DNA from: BD2-11 sp965115885
GTDB lineage: Bacteria > Gemmatimonadota > Gemmatimonadetes > Longimicrobiales > Gaopeijiaceae
Reading direction: 5' to 3'
NCBI GenBank assembly: GCA_965115885.1
Contig: OZ220479.1
Coordinates: 2,976,001-3,040,000 of the forward strand
DNA length: 64,000 bases
Part shown: positions 44,119-54,804 of the stretch, piece after piece
Numbering within the stretch: the first letter of the stretch is position 1
How the letters are laid out: every line of letters starts with the position of its first letter
Notes under the pieces: generated by a model
Databases searched by the model: none
What the model was told of the DNA's origin: nothing
What the model saw: the letters and a program-made list of their open reading frames with translations, nothing else
Made by a program: the position numbers and the translations under genes

Positions 44119-45518
44119 CGTCTGCCGAGCGGTTCGCCGCCGACAATCTGGACCGGTTTCTGGCGGAGCTCTTCGATTTCCTGCGCATCCCCTCCGTCAG
44201 CGCCCGTTCGGAACGCGACGGGGACACCCGCCGCGCCGCGATCTGGTTGCGCGACCGCATGCGCGACGTCGGTCTGGAGGCGGAGACGCTGGAGACGCCC
44301 CGCCATCCCGTCGTGCTGGGCGAGTGGCGCGGGGCCGGGCCGGGCGCGCCCACGATTCTGGTGTACGGCCACTACGACGTCCAGCCCGCGGAGCCGCTGG
44401 AGCTGTGGACGACCCCGGCCTTCGAGCCGGAGGTCCGCGACGGGCGCGTCTACGCGCGCGGGTCCGCGGACGACAAGGGACAACTCTTCCTGCACGTGAA
44501 GGCAGCGGAGTCGTTGCTGGCCGCGACCGGACGGTTGCCGGTCAACCTGATCGTGCTTGCGGAGGGCGAGGAAGAGATCGGCTCGCCCAACCTCGTCCCG
44601 TTCGTGGAGGCGCACGCCGAGCGACTGGCGTGCGACGCGGTCGTCATCTCCGATTCCGCGATGTTCGCGCCGGGACTTCCCTCGGTGCTCTTCTCGCTGC
44701 GCGGCTTGGCCTACTTCGAAATCACGGTGCGCGGGCCCGCCAGAGACCTGCACTCGGGCAGCTACGGGGGCGGGGTGGTCAATCCGGCGACGACGCTCGC
44801 CCGCATCCTGGCGACGCTGCACGACGGGAACGGCCGCATCGCCCTGCCCGGTTTCTACGACGACGTCGTGGACTGGGGCGACGCGATCCGTTCCGAAATC
44901 CGCGCGTTGCCCTTCGAGGAAGAGGAGTTCCGCGCGGGCGTGGGCGCGGCCGCGCTTTCGGGAGAGGCGGGATACACGACCTTGGAGCGGCTGTGGATCC
45001 GTCCCACCTGCGAGGTGAACGGGCTCCTGTCCGGCTATACCGGCGAGGGCGCCAAGACGGTGCTCCCGGCACACGCCATGGCCAAGGTCAGCTTCCGGCT
45101 GGTCCCGGACCAGGATCCGGCACGGGTGGCGGAGCTGCTCGGGGCGCACCTCGCGCGCGTGGCGCCCCCCGAAGTCCGGGTCGAGGTCGAGGAGTTTCAC
45201 GGCGGACCGCCCTGGCGGGGTCGGGTTTCGGGCGGGCTGATGGACGCCGCCAGCCGCGCGTTGGCGCGTTCGTTCGGCCGCCGACCGGTGCTGACGGGGG
45301 AAGGCGGCTCGATTCCCATCGTAAGCGAGTTCGAGCGCATTCTGGACGCGCCCGTGCTCCTGCTGGGATTCGCGCTTCCCGGAGCCAACATGCACGCGCC
45401 GGACGAATGGTTCCCGCTGGAGAACCTGGGCAAGGGCGTCGTCGCCCTCGCCGCGCTGCTGGAGGAGCTGGGGAGCGGGGAGTTCAGGAGTGCGGGGGAA
45501 TCATCCCCGCCGCTCTGA
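44115..45518 (+). CDS. M20 family dipeptidase/carboxypeptidase
   Basis: 467 residues from GTG 44115, overlapping the previous stop. Dinuclear zinc ligands are in YGHYDVQPAE (His), GSADDKGQ (Asp), the catalytic EGEEEIGS (Glu pair), VVISDSAM (Asp) and GANMHAPDEW (His). The lid domain begins near GPARDLHSGSYGG. It hydrolyses dipeptides or N-acyl amino acids in the cytoplasm and likely finishes peptides taken in by the exported peptidases. Its last 35 bases overlap the convergent trpE gene. Confidence 0.92.
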   Translation: MTSAERFAADNLDRFLAELFDFLRIPSVSARSERDGDTRRAAIWLRDRMRDVGLEAETLETPRHPVVLGEWRGAGPGAPTILVYGHYDVQPAEPLELWTTPAFEPEVRDGRVYARGSADDKGQLFLHVKAAESLLAATGRLPVNLIVLAEGEEEIGSPNLVPFVEAHAERLACDAVVISDSAMFAPGLPSVLFSLRGLAYFEITVRGPARDLHSGSYGGGVVNPATTLARILATLHDGNGRIALPGFYDDVVDWGDAIRSEIRALPFEEEEFRAGVGAAALSGEAGYTTLERLWIRPTCEVNGLLSGYTGEGAKTVLPAHAMAKVSFRLVPDQDPARVAELLGAHLARVAPPEVRVEVEEFHGGPPWRGRVSGGLMDAASRALARSFGRRPVLTGEGGSIPIVSEFERILDAPVLLLGFALPGANMHAPDEWFPLENLGKGVVALAALLEELGSGEFRSAGESSPPL

Positions 45519-46983
45519 TGAGCGCCCGCGCCTTGCTCAGGGTCTCCCGGTATTCGGCTCCCGGGTCGGAGTCCGCCACGATCCCGGCGCCCGCCTGCAC
45601 GTAGGCCTTCCCCTGCGTCGCCAGCAGCGTCCGGATGGCGATGGCGGTGTCCGCGGTCCTGCCGCCGTACGCGAGATAGCCGACGGCGCCGGCGTACGGT
45701 CCGCGGCGAACGGGTTCCAGTTCGTCGATGATCTCCATGGCGCGCACCTTGGGAGCGCCCGACAGGGTGCCCGCGGGGAAGCCGGCCAGGAGCGCGTCCA
45801 GGGCGGTGAGTCCTTCCTTGAGTTCGCCCTCCACCCGGCTGACGAGGTGCATGACGTGCGAATAGCGTTCGATCGCCATCAGCTCCGAGACGCGCACGGT
45901 GCCGGGACGCGCCACCCGGCCGACGTCGTTGCGTCCCAAGTCCACCAGCATGCGGTGTTCCGCGAGTTCCTTCTCGTCCGCGGCCAGTTCGTCGGCGAGG
46001 CGGGCGTCCTCCTCGGGAGTGGCGCCGCGCGGACGGGTTCCGGCGATGGGGCGTACGGTCACGACGCCGTCCTCCACCCGCACCAGGAGCTCCGGGGAAC
46101 TGCCCACCAAGGTCGCACCGTCCATCTCGACGAAGTACAGGTAGGGCGAGGGGTTGAGGGTGCGGAGCACCCGATAGAGCTCGAAGGGCGAGCCGGCCAG
46201 CGACATCCGGAGCCTCTGGCTCAGCACCGCCTGAAAGACGTCGCCGGCGAAGATGTAGTCGCGGATCGTCCGCACCGCGCCCTCGAACTCCTCCCGGCTC
46301 ATGGTGCTCTCCAAGTCGGGGTCGAAGGCGGGTTCGGGAAGCGGCTCCAAGGGGGGAGGCGCGGGAGTCGTGCGCAGGGACCGGACGGTGGCGGCGACCT
46401 TGCGGAGCCCCCGGTCGTAGCGGGCGCGCAGCTCCCGCTCCCCGTTCCCGGGCTCGACCGGAACGGCGGCGATGACCATGGCGCGCCCGAGCAGATTGTC
46501 GATGGCGAGCACGACGTCGGTGAACATGAACACCGCGTCGGGGACGGCGAGGTCGTCGGGGGGGGCGGCGGGCAACCGTTCCAGCTGGCGCACCACGTCG
46601 TAGCCCAGATAGCCGACCGCGCCTCCCCAGAAACGGGGGAGCTCCGGGGCTTGGGCCGGCCGATACGACTCCAGGCGCCGGGACAGGTCGGCGAGAGGGT
46701 CGTCCGCGTCGATCGGCCGCCAACCTCCGGCGCGCGTCCACCAGGAGGCCCTGTCGCCGATCAGCCGCCAGACGGCCGCCGGATCCGTCCCCAAGAAGCT
46801 GTAGCGCGCCCAGCGTTCGCCCCCGACCACCGACTCCAGCAGGAAGCCGTAGGGGGGACGCGCCAACCGCGCGTAGGCGGTGACCGCGGTATCCACATCG
46901 AAGAGCAGCTCCGTCCACACCGGCACCAGACGGCTGTCCCGGGCGAGTTCGCGGAAGCGCTCGAAGGAGAGGACAGGATTCAT
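45484..46983 (-). CDS. trpE: Anthranilate synthase component I
   Basis: 499 residues from ATG 46983, or 508 from ATG 47010. The chorismate-binding fold has GTRPRGATPEEDARLADE, AEHRMLVDLGRNDVGRV, ERYSHVMHLVSRVEG and FPAGTLSGAPKVRAMEII. A FLLES motif near the N-terminus is the usual tryptophan-feedback site. It makes anthranilate from chorismate with a TrpG glutaminase. No trpG or other trp gene is in the window. Its 3' end overlaps the M20 gene by 35 bases, tail to tail. Confidence 0.9.
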   Translation of the reverse strand: MNPVLSFERFRELARDSRLVPVWTELLFDVDTAVTAYARLARPPYGFLLESVVGGERWARYSFLGTDPAAVWRLIGDRASWWTRAGGWRPIDADDPLADLSRRLESYRPAQAPELPRFWGGAVGYLGYDVVRQLERLPAAPPDDLAVPDAVFMFTDVVLAIDNLLGRAMVIAAVPVEPGNGERELRARYDRGLRKVAATVRSLRTTPAPPPLEPLPEPAFDPDLESTMSREEFEGAVRTIRDYIFAGDVFQAVLSQRLRMSLAGSPFELYRVLRTLNPSPYLYFVEMDGATLVGSSPELLVRVEDGVVTVRPIAGTRPRGATPEEDARLADELAADEKELAEHRMLVDLGRNDVGRVARPGTVRVSELMAIERYSHVMHLVSRVEGELKEGLTALDALLAGFPAGTLSGAPKVRAMEIIDELEPVRRGPYAGAVGYLAYGGRTADTAIAIRTLLATQGKAYVQAGAGIVADSDPGAEYRETLSKARALIRAAGMIPPHS

Positions 46984-47113
46984 GCGACCGAACTTCACGC
47001 GTGCGGCCATGCCGAGCAATCCCCCGGAGGAAGGAGCCTCGACGGATTCCGGCACCGGGCGTCGACGCGCCTCGCCGATCCGCGGGGCGCGTAGCGGGAC
47101 GGCGAGGAATCCG

Positions 47114-49120
<2,007 letters not shown>

Positions 49121-49235
49121 CCCGCCGGGGCCTCGATCGCTTGCCCGCCGGGGGGATCGGGCGGTCCGGGCGTCGGCGAACGCGAACCCCGCGCCCCCCC
49201 CGGCCTTCCCGTCCGGCCAACGTCGGCGGCCGACG

Positions 49236-50003
49236 CTAACGCGGCGGCGCCTCGTCGACCGCCCCCGCCATCGCACCGACGTCGTCGAACCGCCGCGCCA
49301 CCCGTTCCGCCGGCATTCCGACGGTCCGGACGCGCTCGGTGAACTCGATCGCGTATTCGTCGGCGCTCGCCACGCTCAGGGTCCCCTGCGCGCGCAGCAC
49401 GGTCCGCCGTCCGCCCGCGCCGTCGCGCACGTCCTCGTAGTCTCCGTCCAGAACGAACCTGAGAGTGTCCTCGGGCGCACCCCGGCTGTCGATCCAAAGC
49501 ATGCGGTCCTGGAAGCTCGCGGTGCCGCGCCACGACAGGTCCTCGCCCCGGCTGTAGTTGACGACGACCGGCGTGCGGAAGGCGATTCCTTGCTGAAAAG
49601 AAATCTCCAGCAATCCGTTGGCGACGTCCTCGCCCGTCTGCGCGTCGTCGGCGAGTTCGCCCGGCGGGAGGAATTCGAAGCCCGTGACCAACGCGCCCAG
49701 GGCGATGTCCACCAAGCGGTTCGGGGACTCCGACCCGTCGCCCGGCTCGAGCGCCAGCGATCGGGTCAATTCCCGGGCGTCGGCCCCGGGAATGGTCCAG
49801 GTGGAATCGACGGCCACGCCCTCGAAGACCATGCCGTCCGCGCCGGTGGCGCGCACCTGAAGCGAACGCACGTTCAACCGTCCGTCGCCGCCCTCCGGGG
49901 TCGCGGTGCAGGCCGCGAGGGCGGTCGTCGCGAGAAAGGCGAGGACCGCCGGACGCATGGCGCCGGTCGATCCTCCGTGTCTGGCGTCCTTCGTCTCGTT
50001 CAT
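49236..50003 (-). CDS. Lipoprotein of unknown function
   Basis: 255 residues from ATG 50003, which overlaps the previous stop (ATGA) and so fixes the start. The lipobox LATTALAAC is at ~30. The body is beta-rich, with SWRGTASFQDRMLWID, RFVLDGDYEDV and YAIEFTERVRTVG. No family is recognised. It ends a three-gene set with a membrane protein and a flavin reductase. Confidence 0.75.
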   Translation of the reverse strand: MNETKDARHGGSTGAMRPAVLAFLATTALAACTATPEGGDGRLNVRSLQVRATGADGMVFEGVAVDSTWTIPGADARELTRSLALEPGDGSESPNRLVDIALGALVTGFEFLPPGELADDAQTGEDVANGLLEISFQQGIAFRTPVVVNYSRGEDLSWRGTASFQDRMLWIDSRGAPEDTLRFVLDGDYEDVRDGAGGRRTVLRAQGTLSVASADEYAIEFTERVRTVGMPAERVARRFDDVGAMAGAVDEAPPR

Positions 50004-50788
50004 GATTCCGGTTTTTCCGCTCCCTCGGGTGAGTGTTGACGTGAATTCCGCGCCGCTTCCGGGACGGACGTCTCCGATCCCTCCAATATGGCATGCATCG
50101 GCGGATCGCGGGATGCTTCCGGCTCCTCCGCCGCCGGGAGCGCTCCCGGTTCGTCGTTCTCGGCAGGCGCCCCGCCGATGTCCGGGTCGGCGGAGTTCGT
50201 CCTTTCGAGCCCGCCGCCCGCGACCTGCAACAGGGCCGCCCCGGACACGGCAGCCATGCACAACAGCACCAGCACCGGGGGCGCGAGATCGGGGAACAGA
50301 AACAGCCCGTGGACGAGGAACCCGGTCGCGGCTCCCAGCATCGCGAACCCGGCTCCGGCCACGACCTTCCCTTCCCCGACGGCGGCGGCCGTCCGGCACA
50401 CCAGCCCGAGCACCGATCCGTTCATGTACAGCGGGAGCGCCGCCAGCAGAGCGAGCGCGGCGGCCTGTCCGCCCCACACCCCCGAGAGCCCGCCGTAGTA
50501 CCCCCACAACGAGGCGAGGACGCCGGCGAGCCCGAGGGACATCAGCGCGAGATGCAGGTGTCGCCGCAATTGGCGCGGGATATCCTCCGCAGGCACGCGG
50601 GCCGCGAAGAGCAGACCCGCCGCCGCCGCCGCCGCCTCGGTGGTGAGGACGACCGTGACCGCCCGCAACAAACCGGACCCCTCGTAGAGGATCAGGCCGG
50701 CGGCCATCACGGCCATCAACCCCATGACGCCGCCGACGAGAAACGCCGCCGGATGGGTTCGGCGCCCTGCCCCGACCATGCCCGTCAT
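50000..50788 (-). CDS. Multi-pass membrane protein
   Basis: 262 residues with about seven hydrophobic helices (FLVGGVMGLMAVMAAGLIL, AALALLAALPLYMNGSVLG, LVLLCMAAVSGAALL), ending in an acidic, Pro/Glu-rich tail. ATG 50788 overlaps the flavin reductase stop and its stop overlaps the lipoprotein start, so translation is coupled on both sides. No family is recognised. Confidence 0.7.
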   Translation of the reverse strand: MTGMVGAGRRTHPAAFLVGGVMGLMAVMAAGLILYEGSGLLRAVTVVLTTEAAAAAAGLLFAARVPAEDIPRQLRRHLHLALMSLGLAGVLASLWGYYGGLSGVWGGQAAALALLAALPLYMNGSVLGLVCRTAAAVGEGKVVAGAGFAMLGAATGFLVHGLFLFPDLAPPVLVLLCMAAVSGAALLQVAGGGLERTNSADPDIGGAPAENDEPGALPAAEEPEASRDPPMHAILEGSETSVPEAARNSRQHSPEGAEKPES

Positions 50789-51303
50789 CGCCCGTACCCG
50801 CTTCGGAAGAACACCAGCGGTTCGCCCTCCCCCGCCCCGCATCCCCGCACCTCGCCCACCACGATGGAGTGGTCGCCGGCGGGATGCACGGCCCGGATCG
50901 CGCAGTCCAGCCAAGCGAGCGCGTCCGCAAGCACGGGGCTTCCCGAGGCGCCATCGCGAAAATCGATCCCGGCGAACCGCTCGCGGTGGGTTCCGTGCGC
51001 GAAGCGGTGGGCCAGCTCCCGCTGATCGCTCGCCAACACGCTGACCGCGAACGCCCCGGAAGCGATGATGGGGTCGTGCGAATTTCCGTTCCGGTCGAGA
51101 CACACCAGCACCAAGGGCGGGTCGAGCGAAACCGAACTGACGGCATTGACCGTCAGCCCGTGCACCGAATCCCCGCGTCGGGCGGCGACCAGCGCGACTC
51201 CGGTCGCAAGACGGCTCATCGCGTCCCGGAATCGATCCTCGGCCACCCCATCGCGCGCCTTCCGGATCCGGTTCCCGTCATCGCTCCTTCCCGCCCCGCG
51301 CAT
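50785..51303 (-). CDS. Flavin reductase (FMN-binding split barrel)
   Basis: 172 residues from ATG 51303, immediately after the rsgA stop (TGAATG). The core is a flavin reductase-like split barrel: FRDAMSRLATGVALVAAR, GLTVNAVSSVSLDPPLVLVC, FAVSVLASDQRELAHRFA and HSIVVGEVRG. It reduces FMN/FAD with NAD(P)H and passes it to a monooxygenase or dehydrogenase. No partner oxygenase is nearby. Confidence 0.85.
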   Translation of the reverse strand: MRGAGRSDDGNRIRKARDGVAEDRFRDAMSRLATGVALVAARRGDSVHGLTVNAVSSVSLDPPLVLVCLDRNGNSHDPIIASGAFAVSVLASDQRELAHRFAHGTHRERFAGIDFRDGASGSPVLADALAWLDCAIRAVHPAGDHSIVVGEVRGCGAGEGEPLVFFRSGYGR

Positions 51304-52293
51304 TCAATCGGCCTCCTTCAGCAGGGCCTCGTAGTGCGCGTAGCGGCTCCGTGCGATCCGACCCGTCGCGACGCCTTCGCGGACGGCGCAGTCCGGTTCG
51401 CGCACATGGCCGCATCCTCGGAATCGGCACCTTTCCCCCAGCCTCCCGATCTCGGGGAAACACCGGTCGAGGCGCCGTGCCGGAAGCCCCCACAGGCCCA
51501 CGTCCCCGAATCCCGGCGTGTCCGCGATCAGGATGCCGTCCGAAAGCTCGAGGAGGCGGCTCCTCGCCGTGGTGTGCCGACCGGTGCCGGTCTTGCGACT
51601 GAGCGCTCCGATACGGAGACCGAGCGACGGGTCGAGGCGATTCAGAAGACTCGACTTGCCCGTCCCGGAAGGCCCCGCCAAGACGCAGAGGCTACGCGCG
51701 GCGACGGAGCGCAACCGCTCGAGTCCCAAGCCCGACTCGGCGCTGGTGAGGAGGACTTCGTAGCCGATGCCGCGGTAGAGGTCGCGCACCGGACCCGAGA
51801 CCGCGGGCGCCCCGGGAAGATCCTGCTTGTTGATCGCCAGCACAGAGGGGAGCCCGCTGGCTTCGCACACGGCGAGGATGCGGTCCAGGTACCCCGGATT
51901 GAGATCCGGATCGCGCGCGGACATCACCACCACGACCCGGTCCAAATTGGCCGCCACGACCTTCGGCGCGCGGCCGTGTCCCCTGCGGCGCAGGAAGGCG
52001 GTCTTGCGCGCAAGCACCTCCTCGACGGTGGCGTCGTCTCCGTCCAGCGCCACCCGAACGCGGTCGCCGACGACCACGCGCGCCCCCTTCCAAGGCCTGG
52101 CCTTGAGGCGCCCGCGAAGCGAGCAGTCGACCGTGGCGCCGTCGTCGAGGCGGACGCGGTAGACGCCGCCGCCGGTTTCGCGGACCTGCCCGGTGGGGGT
52201 CACGAACCGGAGGGACGCCGAACGGGGCGCGAGGGCGCGAAGAACGGAAGCTCCCGGCGGGGGAGACAGGGTGCGAGACGGCGCCGCACCCAT
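51304..52293 (-). CDS. rsgA: Ribosome small subunit-dependent GTPase
   Basis: 329 residues with an OB-like N-terminal part (GGVYRVRLDDGATVDCSLRG) and a circularly permuted GTPase: G4 NKQDL precedes G1 GPSGTGKSSLLN and G3 DTPGFG. A C-terminal zinc cluster has the Cys/His pattern CFPEIGRL, CRFRGCGH and EPDCAV. RsgA checks late 30S maturation. ATG 52293 lies 4 bases after the sigma-factor stop. A relic of this 5' end is repeated behind the other sigma gene. Confidence 0.93.
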   Translation of the reverse strand: MGAAPSRTLSPPPGASVLRALAPRSASLRFVTPTGQVRETGGGVYRVRLDDGATVDCSLRGRLKARPWKGARVVVGDRVRVALDGDDATVEEVLARKTAFLRRRGHGRAPKVVAANLDRVVVVMSARDPDLNPGYLDRILAVCEASGLPSVLAINKQDLPGAPAVSGPVRDLYRGIGYEVLLTSAESGLGLERLRSVAARSLCVLAGPSGTGKSSLLNRLDPSLGLRIGALSRKTGTGRHTTARSRLLELSDGILIADTPGFGDVGLWGLPARRLDRCFPEIGRLGERCRFRGCGHVREPDCAVREGVATGRIARSRYAHYEALLKEAD

Positions 52294-52297
52294 CGCG

Positions 52298-53209
52298 TCA
52301 CGCCGCGAACGACTCCAGCGCGGATCCCTTCTTTCCTTCCTGGAGGCGGCGCAGCGCCCGGTCGCGCAACTGCCGGATCCGCTCGCGCGTGACTCCCAGC
52401 ATGTTGCCGATCTCCTCCAAGGTGTGCTCCCGTCGGCCCTGCAGTCCGAAGTAGAGGCGCAGCACCTTGGCGTCGCGGTCATCGAGCGTTGCGAGCGCCG
52501 TGTTGACCGACTCGGCCAGCAACCGGGCTTCCACCCCCAGCTCGGGCTCGGTGGCCTCCTCCGTCAGAAAACGCTCCACCAGCTGCGAGTCCTCGCTGTC
52601 GCCGATGGGGGCGTCGAGACGGACCTCCGCCGCGTTCAGGGTCTGGAGCGACTCGATCAGCTCGGGCGTGAGCCGGGTGGCCTTGGACAACTCCTGGGCG
52701 GAGGGCTCGCGCCCGCGCTCCTGCCGCAGGCGCTCCTTCTCGCGGAAGATGCGCGCCAAGTCGGAGGCGCGGTTCAGGGGAACGCGCACCGCGCGGCCAT
52801 GGTTGGCCAGGGAGGCGAGGATGGCCTGGCGGATCCACCACACCGCGTAGCTGATGAACTTGACTCCCTGCTCGGGGTCGAACTTCCGCGCCGCCGTGAC
52901 CAGACCGACGTTCCCCTCCTGGATCAGGTCCGTCAGCGACACGCCCCGGTTCTGGTACTTCTTGGCCACGCTGATGACGAACCTCAGGTTGGCGCGGGCC
53001 AACTCCTGCACCGCGTCCTCGTCCCCGCGCTGGGCCCGCGCCCCCAACTCCTTTTCCTTCTCCGGGGTGATCAGCTCGTGTCGGCTGACGTCGCGCAGGT
53101 ACTGGTCGAGCGCACCCTGCTCCTCGACTCCGGCGTCGAACCCCGCGAGCAGGTTGGGCGAACGGTTCCTGCGTCGGCGAACCGCCTTCTTTCGCAACGT
53201 GGCGGGCAT
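52298..53209 (-). CDS. RpoD-like sigma-70 factor, copy 1
   Basis: 303 residues. Regions 1.2-2.4 (ALDQYLRDVSRHELI, FVISVAKKYQNRGVSLTDL, FISYAVWWIRQAILASLA), region 3 and region 4 (LRLYFGLQGRREHTLEEIG, GVTRERIRQLRDRALRR) match a compact group 1/2 sigma factor without region 1.1. It directs RNA polymerase to promoters; which set is unknown. The gene is a tandem copy of the one 1285 bases upstream. The two differ at 21 residues, 13 of them in the last ~70. Confidence 0.93.
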   Translation of the reverse strand: MPATLRKKAVRRRRNRSPNLLAGFDAGVEEQGALDQYLRDVSRHELITPEKEKELGARAQRGDEDAVQELARANLRFVISVAKKYQNRGVSLTDLIQEGNVGLVTAARKFDPEQGVKFISYAVWWIRQAILASLANHGRAVRVPLNRASDLARIFREKERLRQERGREPSAQELSKATRLTPELIESLQTLNAAEVRLDAPIGDSEDSQLVERFLTEEATEPELGVEARLLAESVNTALATLDDRDAKVLRLYFGLQGRREHTLEEIGNMLGVTRERIRQLRDRALRRLQEGKKGSALESFAA

Positions 53210-53320
53210 TCTGGAAACGGCCTCCTTTCGTCGGTTCCGGCAACGCGAGCGGCGTACGGACATCGCATCCGCATCGGCCCCGCAACACCCGCGCGCGAAG
53301 CGCGGGATCTCCAGCCCTCA

Positions 53321-53349
53321 ATGATATGCAACACCTCCGGATTCGTCCA
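53321..53349 (-). promoter_or_regulatory. Probable promoter of sigma copy 1
   Basis: On the minus strand TGGACG (53344-53349) and TATCAT (53321-53326) are 17 bases apart, about 115 bases before the ATG. The equivalent place in front of copy 2 lacks TATCAT, so the copies probably differ in transcription. Confidence 0.45.
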
Positions 53350-53555
53350 GGAGCGCGGGAAAACGAACCTCCGCGCATCTCGACCCCGTCCTCGCCGAAG
53401 TTCGGCCTCGGGGAGCGTGCCGACCGTACTCGCTCCCCGGAAGAGGTCGTGCGGAAGACGCGCGCCGACGGCGCATCGGCGGGTCCGATCGGAACGCGGC
53501 CCGCTCGCGGGAGAAAACCGACCGCCCCCTCCCGGGCTGAAACGAGAAGGTCCGG

Positions 53556-53582
53556 GTGCGAAGCGACGCCGCACCCTTCGCG
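53556..53582 (-). pseudogene. Relic of the rsgA 5' end behind sigma copy 2
   Basis: Just after the copy 2 stop, AAGGGTGCGGCGTCGCTTCG matches the rsgA start ATGGGTGCGGCGCCGTCTCG found after copy 1, with ATG changed to AAG. Similarity then fades. It shows the duplicated unit included the first bases of rsgA. Confidence 0.6.
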
Positions 53583-54494
53583 TCACGCCGCGAACGACTC
53601 CAGCGCGGATCCCTTCTCGCCCTCCCGGAGGCGGCGTTGCGCCCGGTTGCGCAACTGCCGGATTCGCTCGCGCGTGACCCCCAGAAGGTCGCCGATCTCC
53701 TGCAGGGTGTGCTGCCGCTCGCCCTGCAGGCCGAAATAGAGGCGCAAAACCCGCGCGTCGCGTTCGTCGAGCGTGTCGAGCGCCGTGCCGACCGACTCGG
53801 CCAGCAACCGGGCTTCCACCCCCAGCTCGGGCTCGGTGGCCTCCTCCGTCAGAAAACGCTCCACCAGCTGCGAGTCCTCGCTGTCGCCGATGGGGGCGTC
53901 GAGGCGGATCTCCGCCGCGTTCAGGGTCTGGAGCGACTCGACCAGCTCGGGCGTGAGCCGGGTGGCCTTGGACAACTCCTGGGCGGAGGGCTCGCGCCCG
54001 CACTCCTGCCGCAGGCGCTCCTTCTCGCGGAAGATGCGCGCCAAGTCGGAGGCGCGGTTCAAGGGAACGCGCACCGCGCGGCCATGGTTGGCCAGGGAGG
54101 CGAGGATGGCTTGACGAATCCACCACACCGCGTAGCTGATGAACTTGACCCCCCGCTCGGGGTCGAACTTCCGCGCCGCCGTGACCAGACCGACGTTCCC
54201 CTCCTGGATCAGGTCCGTCAGCGACACGCCCCGGTTCTGGTACTTCTTGGCCACGCTGATGACGAACCTCAGGTTGGCGCGGGCCAACTCCTGCACCGCG
54301 TCCTCGTCCCCGCGCTGGGCCCGCGCCCCCAGCTCCTTTTCCTTCTCCGGGGTGATCAGCTCGTGTCGGCTGACGTCGCGCAGGTACTGGTCGAGCGCAC
54401 CCTGCTCCTCGACTCCGGCGTCGAACCCCGCGAGCAGGTTGGGCGACCGCTTCTTGCGTCGACGAGCCGCCTTCTTTCGCAACGTGGTGGGCAT
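53583..54494 (-). CDS. RpoD-like sigma-70 factor, copy 2
   Basis: 303 residues, same length and layout as copy 1. Residues ~16-235 are almost identical at protein and DNA level. Region 4 differs (LRLYFGLQGERQHTLQEIG, GVTRERIRQLRNRAQRR), as do the first 15 residues. Changes in the region 4 helix-turn-helix may alter -35 recognition. It starts at ATG 54494, follows the HD hydrolase on the same strand and has a 310-base leader. Confidence 0.93.
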   Translation of the reverse strand: MPTTLRKKAARRRKKRSPNLLAGFDAGVEEQGALDQYLRDVSRHELITPEKEKELGARAQRGDEDAVQELARANLRFVISVAKKYQNRGVSLTDLIQEGNVGLVTAARKFDPERGVKFISYAVWWIRQAILASLANHGRAVRVPLNRASDLARIFREKERLRQECGREPSAQELSKATRLTPELVESLQTLNAAEIRLDAPIGDSEDSQLVERFLTEEATEPELGVEARLLAESVGTALDTLDERDARVLRLYFGLQGERQHTLQEIGDLLGVTRERIRQLRNRAQRRLREGEKGSALESFAA

Positions 54495-54804
54495 TCCGAG
54501 AACAGTCTCCTTGGTGTCGGTTTCGGCGACGTTGCCGACGTCGCGCCGGCCCGCATACCCGCGCGCAAAACGCAGGATCCCCAGCCTTTCGCGACAGCGA
54601 TCCCTTGCGGATTCGACCGGAGCGCCGGAGAAGAACATCGGCATTTTTTTAAACTCCATCCCCGCCAAGGTTCCCCCCCTGCCGGAGCGCGCCGCGCGCC
54701 GGAGCGAGCCCATGCGCGCGCGCACGGACCGCGGGCCGGCTCGCAAGTCCCGCCCGAGGCGGGAATGGACGCTTCGCGGCCGAGTCCGGGAGGGCGGGAG
54801 GACG
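54495..54804. other. Leader of sigma copy 2
   Basis: 310 bases between the HD hydrolase stop and sigma copy 2. The proximal ~130 bases are homologous to the copy 1 leader. An unusual AT patch (TTTTTTTAAA) lies at about 54646-54655 and could be part of a promoter or UP-like element. No gene was seen. Confidence 0.45.

Larger units (their letters stand above)
53210..53582. other. Leader and spacer between the two sigma genes
   Basis: 373 bases. The half next to copy 1 resembles the leader of copy 2 (shared ACCCGCGCGC..CGCGGGATCTCCAG-type blocks). The half next to copy 2 holds a short relic of the rsgA start (53556-53585). The rest shows no gene. Confidence 0.6.

Noticed and set aside
52270..54615. 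Sigma duplication as an assembly error
   Set aside because: The copies differ at many bases, have different leaders and flanks and only one has a complete rsgA next to it, so a collapsed or doubled contig is unlikely.
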